Source of the DNA: Trichobilharzia szidati
Taxonomy: Eukaryota; Platyhelminthes; Trematoda; Strigeidida; Schistosomatidae
NCBI GenBank assembly: GCA_944472155.2
Contig: OX235279.1
Location: 49,015,564-49,079,563 of the forward strand
Reading direction: 5' to 3'
DNA length: 64,000 nucleotides
A model generated the notes under the pieces. It was not told the origin of the DNA and did no database searches. It saw only the letters and a program-made list of their open reading frames with translations. Shown here piece by piece: positions 12,301 through 25,800 of the stretch (positions are counted from its first letter, which is position 1; the number at the start of each line of letters is the position of its first letter). The position numbers were made by a program, and so were the translations under genes.

Positions 12301-13329
12301 TGCATGCTTACTGTAATGACGTACTGATGTCAGCTTCGTATGATGATTTCTCAGAATCCTTCGAACACCCAATGTATAAGGAGGCGTAGGGAGTAATTCT
12401 GCTCGACAGGCTTATATTACGCCGACTCTCGAGATGGTGACAGATAGTCGAGGTTTAGTTGATGCTTGACTTGCATTGTAGCTGGAGAATACAGGTGTGT
12501 GTCATTTCAGCTTGTATTCATTCGTAAGCTCTTAAGCTACATGACCCAGCACCACGATAATTTTACACACACACACACTCGTATCATATTCGCTCGACAA
12601 GTTGACATTTCCCTGCCTTTGGATTACTATTTAGCTATACGAGATTAAGTAGACGACGAGTGACATTTCTTATTCGTCTAAGTGATACAACATGTGGGAT
12701 TTCTGTGTGCGATGAGGTATTGTGAAAATTGTTCGAACAGTCGGTCGGTGAGACAGTCAGTCACCTTATAAGCTGAGAATAGCGTGTAAATATTTCCGAT
12801 TGAAAGGCGTATATTCCGCCGACTACTCGAAGCTTCATACATAGTCAAGTTATAGTTAGTTGATGGTTGACTTGGATTTTCGCTGGAGAATAGAGGTGTG
12901 TGTGATGTCAGCTTGCATTCCTAGGCAGTGAGGAAGAAGGATGCCAATGCTTATGGAGTAGTTGAGAAGAGCATGGAAATAAGAAGGGTCGACGTGTGTG
13001 TATTTCGACTGGCATAATATGTATATATAAATATGGCGAAGCCTGTCTACGTCTTTTCATATTCGACTTGCATGCTTACTGTAATGACGTACTGATGTCA
13101 GCTTCGTATGATGATTTCTCAGAATCCTTCGAACACCCAATGTATAAGGAGGCGTAGGGAGTAATTCTGCTCGACAGGCTTATATTACGCCGACTCTCGA
13201 GATGGTGACAGATAGTCGAGGTTTAGTTGATGCTTGACTTGCATTGTAGCTGGAGAATACAGGTGTGTGTCATTTCAGCTTGTATTCATTCGTAAGCTCT
13301 TAAGCTACATGACCCAGCACCACGATAAT

Positions 13330-13348
13330 TTTACACACACACACACTC
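13330..13348. repeat. (CA)n run inside each satellite unit
   Basis: A short CA microsatellite after ATAATTTT, present in every unit at the equivalent place. Its length accounts for most unit-length variants. Units 1-3, 21 and 37 have non-standard runs and lose the plus-strand 60-codon ORF. Confidence 0.85.
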
Positions 13349-13787
13349 GTATCATATTCGCTCGACAAGTTGACATTTCCCTGCCTTTGGATTACTATTT
13401 AGCTATACGAGATTAAGTAGACGACGAGTGACATTTCTTATTCGTCTGAGTGATACAACATGTGGGATTTCTGTGTGCGATGAGGTATTGTGAAAATTGT
13501 TCGAACAGTCGGTCGGTGAGACAGTCAGTCACCTTATAAGCTGAGAATAGCGTGTAAATATTTCCGATTGAAAGGCGTATATTCCGCCGACTACTCGAAG
13601 CTTCATACATAGTCAAGTTATAGTTAGTTGATGGTTGACTTGGATTTTCGCTGGAGAATAGAGGTGTGTGTGATGTCAGCTTGCATTCCTAGGCCGTGAG
13701 GAAGAAGGATGCCAATGCTTATGGAGTAGTTGAGAAGAGCATGGGAATAAGAAGGGTCGACGTGTGTGTATTTCGGCTGGCATAATA

Positions 13788-13806
13788 TGTATATATAAAT
13801 ATGGCG
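13788..13806 (+). promoter_or_regulatory. TATA-box-like motif in each satellite unit
   Basis: The second half of each unit contains TATGTATATATAAATATGG. It resembles a pol II TATA box, about 20 bp upstream of GCCTGTCTACG. The match is by eye; AT-rich DNA makes such strings by chance, and there is no expression evidence. Unit 3 differs (AATAGGTATATATAAATATG). Confidence 0.25.
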
Positions 13807-16800
13807 AAGCCTGTCTACGTCTTTTCATATTCGACTTGCATGCTTACTGTAATGACGTACTGATGTCAGCTTCGTATGATGATTTCTCAGAATCCTTCGA
13901 ACACCCAATGTATAAGGAGGCGTAGGGAGTAATTCTGCTCGACAGGCTTATATTACGCCGACTCTCGAGATGGTGACAGATAGTCGAGGTTTAGTTGATG
14001 CTTGACTTGCATTGTAGCTGGAGAATACAGGTGTGTGTCATTTCAGCTTGTATTCATTCGTAAGCTCTTAAGCTACATGACCCAGCACCACGATAATTTT
14101 ACACACACACACACTCGTATCATATTCGCTCGACAAGTTGACATTTCCCTGCCTTTGGATTACTATTTAGCTATACGAGATTAAGTAGACGACGAGTGAC
14201 ATTTCTTATTCGTCTGAGTGATACAACATGTGGGATTTCTGTGTGCGATGAGGTATTGTGAAAATTGTTCGAACAGTCGGTCGGTGAGACAGTCAGTCAC
14301 CTTATAAGCTGAGAATAGCGTGTAAATATTTCCGATTGAAAGGCGTATATTCCGCCGACTACTCGAAGCTTCATACATAGTCAAGTTATAGTTAGTTGAT
14401 GGTTGACTTGGATTTTCGCTGGAGAATAGAGGTGTGTGTGATGTCAGCTTGCATTCCTAGGCCGTGAGGAAGAAGGATGCCAATGCTTATGGAGTAGTTG
14501 AGAAGAGCATGGGAATAAGAAGGGTCGACGTGTGTGTATTTCGGCTGGCATAATATGTATATATAAATATGGCGAAGCCTGTCTACGTCTTTTCATATTC
14601 GACTTGCATGCTTACTGTAATGACGTACTGATGTCAGCTTCGTATGATGATTTCTCAGAATCCTTCGAACACCCAATGTATAAGGAGGCGTAGGGAGTAA
14701 TTCTGCTCGACAGGCTTATATTACGCCGACTCTCGAGATGGTGACAGATAGTCGAGGTTTAGTTGATGCTTGACTTGCATTGTAGCTGGAGAATACAGGT
14801 GTGTGTCATTTCAGCTTGTATTCATTCGTAAGCTCTTAAGCTACATGACCCAGCACCACGATAATTTTACACACACACACACTCGTATCATATTCGCTCG
14901 ACAAGTTGACATTTCCCTGCCTTTGGATTACTATTTAGCTATACGAGATTAAGTAGACGACGAGTGACATTTCTTATTCGTCTGAGTGATACAACATGTG
15001 GGATTTCTGTGTGCGATGAGGTATTGTGAAAATTGTTCGAACAGTCGGTCGGTGAGACAGTCAGTCACCTTATAAGCTGAGAATAGCGTGTAAATATTTC
15101 CGATTGAAAGGCGTATATTCCGCCGACTACTCGAAGCTTCATACATAGTCAAGTTATAGTTAGTTGATGGTTGACTTGGATTTTCGCTGGAGAATAGAGG
15201 TGTGTGTGATGTCAGGTTGCATTCCTAGGCCGTGAGGAAGAAGGATGCCAATGCTTATGGAGTAGTTGAGAAGAGCATGGGAATAAGAAGGGTCGACGTG
15301 TGTGTATTTCGGCTGGCATAATATGTATATATAAATATGGCGAAGCCTGTCTACGTCTTTTCATATTCGACTTGCATGCTTACTGTAATGACGTACTGAT
15401 GTCAGCTTCGTATGATGATTTCTCAGAATCCTTCGAACACCCAATGTATAAGGAGGCGTAGGGAGTAATTCTGCTCGACAGGCTTATATTACGCCGACTC
15501 TCGAGATGGTGACAGATAGTCGAGGTTTAGTTGATGCTTGACTTGCATTGTAGCTGGAGAATACAGGTGTGTGTCATTTCAGCTTGTATTCATTCGTAAG
15601 CTCTTAAGCTACATGACCCAGCACCACGATAATTTTACACACACACACACTCGTATCATATTCGCTCGACAAGTTGACATTTCCCTGCCTTTGGATTACT
15701 ATTTAGCTATACGAGATTAAGTAGACGACGAGTGACATTTCTTATTCGTCTGAGTGATACAACATGTGGGATTTCTGTGTGCGATGAGGTATTGTGAAAA
15801 TTGTTCGAACAGTCGGTCGGTGAGACAGTCAGTCACCTTATAAGCTGAGAATAGCGTGTAAATATTTCCGATTGAAAGGCGTATATTCCGCCGACTACTC
15901 GAAGCTTCATACATAGTCAAGTTATAGTTAGTTGATGGTTGACTTGGATTTTCGCTGGAGAATAGAGGTGTGTGTGATGTCAGCTTGCATTCCTAGGCCG
16001 TGAGGAAGAAGGATGCCAATGCTTATGGAGTAGTTGAGAAGAGCATGGGAATAAGAAGGGTCGACGTGTGTGTATTTCGGCTGGCATAATATGTATATAT
16101 AAATATGGCGAAGCCTGTCTACGTCTTTTCATATTCGACTTGCATGCTTACTGTAATGACGTACTGATGTCAGCTTCGTATGATGATTTCTCAGAATCCT
16201 TCGAACACCCAATGTATAAGGAGGCGTAGGGAGTAATTCTGCTCGACAGGCTTATATTACGCCGACTCTCGAGATGGTGACAGATAGTCGAGGTTTAGTT
16301 GATGCTTGACTTGCATTGTAGCTGGAGAATACAGGTGTGTGTCATTTCAGCTTGTATTCATTCGTAAGCTCTTAAGCTACATGACCCAGCACCACGATAA
16401 TTTTACACACACACACACTCGTATCATATTCGCTCGACAAGTTGACATTTCCCTGCCTTTGGATTACTATTTAGCTATACGAGATTAAGTAGACGACGAG
16501 TGACATTTCTTATTCGTCTGAGTGATACAACATGTGGGATTTCTGTGTGCGATGAGGTATTGTGAAAATTGTTCGAACAGTCGGTCGGTGAGACAGTCAG
16601 TCACCTTATAAGCTGAGAATAGCGTGTAAATATTTCCGATTGAAAGGCGTATATTCCGCCGACTACTCGAAGCTTCATACATAGTCAAGTTATAGTTAGT
16701 TGATGGTTGACTTGGATTTTCGCTGGAGAATAGAGGTGTGTGTGATGTCAGCTTGCATTCCTAGGCCGTGAGGAAGAAGGATGCCAATGCTTATGGAGTA

Positions 16801-19800
16801 GTTGAGAAGAGCATGGGAATAAGAAGGGTCGACGTGTGTGTATTTCGGCTGGCATAATATGTATATATAAATATGGCGAAGCCTGTCTACGTCTTTTCAT
16901 ATTCGACTTGCATGCTTACTGTAATGACGTACTGATGTCAGCTTCGTATGATGATTTCTCAGAATCCTTCGAACACCCAATGTATAAGGAGGCGTAGGGA
17001 GTAATTCTGCTCGACAGGCTTATATTACGCCGACTCTCGAGATGGTGACAGATAGTCGAGGTTTAGTTGATGCTTGACTTGCATTGTAGCTGGAGAATAC
17101 AGGTGTGTGTCATTTCAGCTTGTATTCATTCGTAAGCTCTTAAGCTACATGACCCAGCACCACGATAATTTTACACACACACACACTCGTATCATATTCG
17201 CTCGACAAGTTGACATTTCCCTGCCTTTGGATTACTATTTAGCTATACGAGATTAAGTAGACGACGAGTGACATTTCTTATTCGTCTGAGTGATACAACA
17301 TGTGGGATTTCTGTGTGCGATGAGGTATTGTGAAAATTGTTCGAACAGTCGGTCGGTGAGACAGTCAGTCACCTTATAAGCTGAGAATAGCGTGTAAATA
17401 TTTCCGATTGAAAGGCGTATATTCCGCCGACTACTCGAAGCTTCATACATAGTCAAGTTATAGTTAGTTGATGGTTGACTTGGATTTTCGCTGGAGAATA
17501 GAGGTGTGTGTGATGTCAGGTTGCATTCCTAGGCCGTGAGGAAGAAGGATGCCAATGCTTATGGAGTAGTTGAGAAGAGCATGGGAATAAGAAGGGTCGA
17601 CGTGTGTGTATTTCGGCTGGCATAATATGTATATATAAATATGGCGAAGCCTGTCTACGTCTTTTCATATTCGACTTGCATGCTTACTGTAATGACGTAC
17701 TGATGTCAGCTTCGTATGATGATTTCTCAGAATCCTTCGAACACCCAATGTATAAGGAGGCGTAGGGAGTAATTCTGCTCGACAGGCTTATATTACGCCG
17801 ACTCTCGAGATGGTGACAGATAGTCGAGGTTTAGTTGATGCTTGACTTGCATTGTAGCTGGAGAATACAGGTGTGTGTCATTTCAGCTTGTATTCATTCG
17901 TAAGCTCTTAAGCTACATGACCCAGCACCACGATAATTTTACACACACACACACTCGTATCATATTCGCTCGACAAGTTGACATTTCCCTGCCTTTGGAT
18001 TACTATTTAGCTATACGAGATTAAGTAGACGACGAGTGACATTTCTTATTCGTCTGAGTGATACAACATGTGGGATTTCTGTGTGCGATGAGGTATTGTG
18101 AAAATTGTTCGAACAGTCGGTCGGTGAGACAGTCAGTCACCTTATAAGCTGAGAATAGCGTGTAAATATTTCCGATTGAAAGGCGTATATTCCACCGACT
18201 ACTCGAAGCTTCATACATAGTCAAGTTATAGTTAGTTGATGGTTGACTTGGATTTTCGCTGGAGAATAGAGGTGTGTGTGATGTCAGGTTGCATTCCTAG
18301 GCCGTGAGGAAGAAGGATGCCAATGCTTATGGAGTAGTTGAGAAGAGCATGGGAATAAGAAGGGTCGACGTGTGTGTATTTCGGCTGGCATAATATGTAT
18401 ATATAAATATGGCGAAGCCTGTCTACGTCTTTTCATATTCGACTTGCATGCTTACTGTAATGACGTACTGATGTCAGCTTCGTATGATGATTTCTCAGAA
18501 TCCTTCGAACACCCAATGTATAAGGAGGCGTAGGGAGTAATTCTGCTCGACAGGCTTATATTACGCCGACTCTCGAGATGGTGACAGATAGTCGAGGTTT
18601 AGTTGATGCTTGACTTGCATTGTAGCTGGAGAATACAGGTGTGTGTCATTTCAGCTTGTATTCATTCGTAAGCTCTTAAGCTACATGACCCAGCACCACG
18701 ATAATTTTACACACACACACACTCGTATCATATTCGCTCGACAAGTTGACATTTCCCTGCCTTTGGATTACTATTTAGCTATACGAGATTAAGTAGACGA
18801 CGAGTGACATTTCTTATTCGTCTGAGTGATACAACATGTGGGATTTCTGTGTGCGATGAGGTATTGTGAAAATTGTTCGAACAGTCGGTCGGTGAGACAG
18901 TCAGTCACCTTATAAGCTGAGAATAGCGTGTAAATATTTCCGATTGAAAGGCGTATATTCCGCCGACTACTCGAAGCTTCATACATAGTCAAGTTATAGT
19001 TAGTTGATGGTTGACTTGGATTTTCGCTGGAGAATAGAGGTGTGTGTGATGTCAGGTTGCATTCCTAGGCCGTGAGGAAGAAGGATGCCAATGCTTATGG
19101 AGTAGTTGAGAAGAGCATGGGAATAAGAAGGGTCGACGTGTGTGTATTTCGGCTGGCATAATATGTATATATAAATATGGCGAAGCCTGTCTACGTCTTT
19201 TCATATTCGACTTGCATGCTTACTGTAATGACGTACTGATGTCAGCTTCGTATGATGATTTCTCAGAATCCTTCGAACACCCAATGTATAAGGAGGCGTA
19301 GGGAGTAATTCTGCTCGACAGGCTTATATTACGCCGACTCTCGAGATGGTGACAGATAGTCGAGGTTTAGTTGATGCTTGACTTGCATTGTAGCTGGAGA
19401 ATACAGGTGTGTGTCATTTCAGCTTGTATTCATTCGTAAGCTCTTAAGCTACATGACCCAGCACCACGATAATTTTACACACACACACACTCGTATCATA
19501 TTCGCTCGACAAGTTGACATTTCCCTGCCTTTGGATTACTATTTAGCTATACGAGATTAAGTAGACGACGAGTGACATTTCTTATTCGTCTGAGTGATAC
19601 AACATGTGGGATTTCTGTGTGCGATGAGGTATTGTGAAAATTGTTCGAACAGTCGGTCGGTGAGACAGTCAGTCACCTTATAAGCTGAGAATAGCGTGTA
19701 AATATTTCCGATTGAAAGGCGTATATTCCGCCGACTACTCGAAGCTTCATACATAGTCAAGTTATAGTTAGTTGATGGTTGACTTGGATTTTCGCTGGAG

Positions 19801-22800
19801 AATAGAGGTGTGTGTGATGTCAGGTTGCATTCCTAGGCCGTGAGGAAGAAGGATGCCAATGCTTATGGAGTAGTTGAGAAGAGCATGGGAATAAGAAGGG
19901 TCGACGTGTGTGTATTTCGGCTGGCATAATATGTATATATAAATATGGCGAAGCCTGTCTACGTCTTTTCATATTCGACTTGCATGCTTACTGTAATGAC
20001 GTACTGATGTCAGCTTCGTATGATGATTTCTCAGAATCCTTCGAACACCCAATGTATAAGGAGGCGTAGGGAGTAATTCTGCTCGACAGGCTTATATTAC
20101 GCCGACTCTCGAGATGGTGACAGATAGTCGAGGTTTAGTTGATGCTTGACTTGCATTGTAGCTGGAGAATACAGGTGTGTGTCATTTCAGCTTGTATTCA
20201 TTCGTAAGCTCTTAAGCTACATGACCCAGCACCACGATAATTTTACACACACACACACTCGTATCATATTCGCTCGACAAGTTGACATTTCCCTGCCTTT
20301 GGATTACTATTTAGCTATACGAGATTAAGTAGACGACGAGTGACATTTCTTATTCGTCTGAGTGATACAACATGTGGGATTTCTGTGTGCGATGAGGTAT
20401 TGTGAAAATTGTTCGAACAGTCGGTCGGTGAGACAGTCAGTCACCTTATAAGCTGAGAATAGCGTGTAAATATTTCCGATTGAAAGGCGTATATTCCGCC
20501 GACTACTCGAAGCTTCATACATAGTCAAGTTATAGTTAGTTGATGGTTGACTTGGATTTTCGCTGGAGAATAGAGGTGTGTGTGATGTCAGGTTGCATTC
20601 CTAGGCCGTGAGGAAGAAGGATGCCAATGCTTATGGAGTAGTTGAGAAGAGCATGGGAATAAGAAGGGTCGACGTGTGTGTATTTCGGCTGGCATAATAT
20701 GTATATATAAATATGGCGAAGCCTGTCTACGTCTTTTCATATTCGACTTGCATGCTTACTGTAATGACGTACTGATGTCAGCTTCGTATGATGATTTCTC
20801 AGAATCCTTCGAACACCCAATGTATAAGGAGGCGTAGGGAGTAATTCTGCTCGACAGGCTTATATTACGCCGACTCTCGAGATGGTGACAGATAGTCGAG
20901 GTTTAGTTGATGCTTGACTTGCATTGTAGCTGGAGAATACAGGTGTGTGTCATTTCAGCTTGTATTCATTCGTAAGCTCTTAAGCTACATGACCCAGCAC
21001 CACGATAATTTTACACACACACACACTCGTATCATATTCGCTCGACAAGTTGACATTTCCCTGCCTTTGGATTACTATTTAGCTATACGAGATTAAGTAG
21101 ACGACGAGTGACATTTCTTATTCGTCTGAGTGATACAACATGTGGGATTTCTGTGTGCGATGAGGTATTGTGAAAATTGTTCGAACAGTCGGTCGGTGAG
21201 ACAGTCAGTCACCTTATAAGCTGAGAATAGCGTGTAAATATTTCCGATTGAAAGGCGTATATTCCGCCGACTACTCGAAGCTTCATACATAGTCAAGTTA
21301 TAGTTAGTTGATGGTTGACTTGGATTTTCGCTGGAGAATAGAGGTGTGTGTGATGTCAGGTTGCATTCCTAGGCCGTGAGGAAGAAGGATGCCAATGCTT
21401 ATGGAGTAGTTGAGAAGAGCATGGGAATAAGAAGGGTCGACGTGTGTGTATTTCGGCTGGCATAATATGTATATATAAATATGGCGAAGCCTGTCTACGT
21501 CTTTTCATATTCGACTTGCATGCTTACTGTAATGACGTACTGATGTCAGCTTCGTATGATGATTTCTCAGAATCCTTCGAACACCCAATGTATAAGGAGG
21601 CGTAGGGAGTAATTCTGCTCGACAGGCTTATATTACGCCGACTCTCGAGATGGTGACAGATAGTCGAGGTTTAGTTGATGCTTGACTTGCATTGTAGCTG
21701 GAGAATACAGGTGTGTGTCATTTCAGCTTGTATTCATTCGTAAGCTCTTAAGCTACATGACCCAGCACCACGATAATTTTACACACACACACACTCGTAT
21801 CATATTCGCTCGACAAGTTGACATTTCCCTGCCTTTGGATTACTATTTAGCTATACGAGATTAAGTAGACGACGAGTGACATTTCTTATTCGTCTGAGTG
21901 ATACAACATGTGGGATTTCTGTGTGCGATGAGGTATTGTGAAAATTGTTCGAACAGTCGGTCGGTGAGACAGTCAGTCACCTTATAAGCTGAGAATAGCG
22001 TGTAAATATTTCCGATTGAAAGGCGTATATTCCGCCGACTACTCGAAGCTTCATACATAGTCAAGTTATAGTTAGTTGATGGTTGACTTGGATTTTCGCT
22101 GGAGAATAGAGGTGTGTGTGATGTCAGGTTGCATTCCTAGGCCGTGAGGAAGAAGGATGCCAATGCTTATGGAGTAGTTGAGAAGAGCATGGGAATAAGA
22201 AGGGTCGACGTGTGTGTATTTCGGCTGGCATAATATGTATATATAAATATGGCGAAGCCTGTCTACGTCTTTTCATATTCGACTTGCATGCTTACTGTAA
22301 TGACGTACTGATGTCAGCTTCGTATGATGATTTCTCAGAATCCTTCGAACACCCAATGTATAAGGAGGCGTAGGGAGTAATTCTGCTCGACAGGCTTATA
22401 TTACGCCGACTCTCGAGATGGTGACAGATAGTCGAGGTTTAGTTGATGCTTGACTTGCATTGTAGCTGGAGAATACAGGTGTGTGTCATTTCAGCTTGTA
22501 TTCATTCGTAAGCTCTTAAGCTACATGACCCAGCACCACGATAATTTTACACACACACACACTCGTATCATATTCGCTCGACAAGTTGACATTTCCCTGT
22601 CTTTGGATTACTATTTAGCTATACGAGATTAAGTAGACGACGAGTGACATTTCTTATTCGTCTGAGTGATACAACATGTGGGATTTCTGTGTGCGATGAG
22701 GTATTGTGAAAATTGTTCGAACAGTCGGTCGGTGAGACAGTCAGTCACCTTATAAGCTGAGAATAGCGTGTAAATATTTCCGATTGAAAGGCGTATATTC

Positions 22801-25800
22801 CGCCGACTACTCGAAGCTTCATACATAGTCAAGTTATAGTTAGTTGATGGTTGACTTGGATTTTCGCTGGAGAATAGAGGTGTGTGTGATGTCAGCTTGC
22901 ATTCCTAGGCCGTGAGGAAGAAGGATGCCAATGCTTATGGAGTAGTTGAGAAGAGCATGGGAATAAGAAGGGTCGACGTGTGTGTATTTCGGCTGGCATA
23001 ATATGTATATATAAATATGGCGAAGCCTGTCTACGTCTTTTCATATTCGACTTGCATGCTTACTGTAATGACGTACTGATGTCAGCTTCGTATGATGATT
23101 TCTCAGAATCCTTCGAACACCCAATGTATAAGGAGGCGTAGGGAGTAATTCTGCTCGACAGGCTTATATTACGCCGACTCTCGAGATGGTGACAGATAGT
23201 CGAGGTTTAGTTGATGCTTGACTTGCATTGTAGCTGGAGAATACAGGTGTGTGTCATTTCAGCTTGTATTCATTCGTAAGCTCTTAAGCTACATGACCCA
23301 GCACCACGATAATTTTACACACACACACACTCGTATCATATTCGCTCGACAAGTTGACATTTCCCTGCCTTTGGATTACTATTTAGCTATACGAGATTAA
23401 GTAGACGACGAGTGACATTTCTTATTCGTCTGAGTGATACAACATGTGGGATTTCTGTGTGCGATGAGGTATTGTGAAAATTGTTCGAACAGTCGGTCGG
23501 TGAGACAGTCAGTCACCTTATAAGCTGAGAATAGCGTGTAAATATTTCCGATTGAAAGGCGTATATTCCGCCGACTACTCGAAGCTTCATACATAGTCAA
23601 GTTATAGTTAGTTGATGGTTGACTTGGATTTTCGCTGGAGAATAGAGGTGTGTGTGATGTCAGGTTGCATTCCTAGGCCGTGAGGAAGAAGGATGCCAAT
23701 GCTTATGGAGTAGTTGAGAAGAGCATGGGAATAAGAAGGGTCGACGTGTGTGTATTTCGGCTGGCATAATATGTATATATAAATATGGCGAAGCCTGTCT
23801 ACGTCTTTTCATATTCGACTTGCATGCTTACTGTAATGACGTACTGATGTCAGCTTCGTATGATGATTTCTCAGAATCCTTCGAACACCCAATGTATAAG
23901 GAGGCGTAGGGAGTAATTCTGCTCGACAGGCTTATATTACGCCGACTCTCGAGATGGTGACAGATAGTCGAGGTTTAGTTGATGCTTGACTTGCATTGTA
24001 GCTGGAGAATACAGGTGTGTGTCATTTCAGCTTGTATTCATTCGTAAGCTCTTAAGCTACATGACCCAGCACCACGATAATTTTACACACACACACACTC
24101 GTATCATATTCGCTCGACAAGTTGACATTTCCCTGCCTTTGGATTACTATTTAGCTATACGAGATTAAGTAGACGACGAGTGACATTTCTTATTCGTCTG
24201 AGTGATACAACATGTGGGATTTCTGTGTGCGATGAGGTATTGTGAAAATTGTTCGAACAGTCGGTCGGTGAGACAGTCAGTCACCTTATAAGCTGAGAAT
24301 AGCGTGTAAATATTTCCGATTGAAAGGCGTATATTCCGCCGACTACTCGAAGCTTCATACATAGTCAAGTTATAGTTAGTTGATGGTTGACTTGGATTTT
24401 CGCTGGAGAATAGAGGTGTGTGTGATGTCAGGTTGCATTCCTAGGCCGTGAGGAAGAAGGATGCCAATGCTTATGGAGTAGTTGAGAAGAGCATGGGAAT
24501 AAGAAGGGTCGACGTGTGTGTATTTCGGCTGGCATAATATGTATATATAAATATGGCGAAGCCTGTCTACGTCTTTTCATATTCGACTTGCATGCTTACT
24601 GTAATGACGTACTGATGTCAGCTTCGTATGATGATTTCTCAGAATCCTTCGAACACCCAATGTATAAGGAGGCGTAGGGAGTAATTCTGCTCGACAGGCT
24701 TATATTACGCCGACTCTCGAGATGGTGACAGATAGTCGAGGTTTAGTTGATGCTTGACTTGCATTGTAGCTGGAGAATACAGGTGTGTGTCATTTCAGCT
24801 TGTATTCATTCGTAAGCTCTTAAGCTACATGACCCAGCACCACGATAATTTTACACACACACACTCGTATCATATTCGCTCGACAAGTTGACATTTCCCT
24901 GCCTTTGGATTACTATTTAGCTATACGAGATTAAGTAGACGACGAGTGACATTTCTTATTCGTCTGAGTGATACAACATGTGGGATTTCTGTGTGCGATG
25001 AGGTATTGTGAAAATTGTTCGAACAGTCGGTCGGTGAGACAGTCAGTCACCTTATAAGCTGAGAATAGCGTGTAAATATTTCCGATTGAAAGGCGTATAT
25101 TCCGCCGACTACTCGAAGCTTCATACATAGTCAAGTTATAGTTAGTTGATGGTTGACTTGGATTTTCGCTGGAGAATAGAGGTGTGTGTGATGTCAGCTT
25201 GCATTCCTAGGCCGTGAGGAAGAAGGATGCCAATGCTTATGGAGTAGTTGAGAAGAGCATGGGAATAAGAAGGGTCGACGTGTGTGTATTTCGGCTGGCA
25301 TAATATGTATATATAAATATGGCGAAGCCTGTCTACGTCTTTTCATATTCGACTTGCATGCTTACTGTAATGACGTACTGATGTCAGCTTCGTATGATGA
25401 TTTCTCAGAATCCTTCGAACACCCAATGTATAAGGAGGCGTAGGGAGTAATTCTGCTCGACAGGCTTATATTACGCCGACTCTCGAGATGGTGACAGATA
25501 GTCGAGGTTTAGTTGATGCTTGACTTGCATTGTAGCTGGAGAATACAGGTGTGTGTCATTTCAGCTTGTATTCATTCGTAAGCTCTTAAGCTACATGACC
25601 CAGCACCACGATAATTTTACACACACACACACTCGTATCATATTCGCTCGACAAGTTGACATTTCCCTGCCTTTGGATTACTATTTAGCTATACGAGATT
25701 AAGTAGACGACGAGTGACATTTCTTATTCGTCTGAGTGATACAACATGTGGGATTTCTGTGTGCGATGAGGTATTGTGAAAATTGTTCGAACAGTCGGTC

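Larger units (their letters stand above)
13188..13955 (+). repeat. Representative satellite unit, showing two diverged halves
   Basis: The unit starts at CGCCGACTCTCGAGATGG (13188). A second, related block starts at CGCCGACTACTCGAAGC (13585), 397 bp on; the next unit starts 371 bp later at 13956. For about 100 bp after each start the halves align, sharing AGTTGATG, TGACTTG, GCTGGAGAATA and AGGTGTGTGTGATGTCAGCTTG-like blocks with about three quarters identity by eye. The upstream flanks also share TTCGAACA (13500 and 13896). The unit is therefore an ancient dimer that now amplifies as one piece. Confidence 0.8.
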
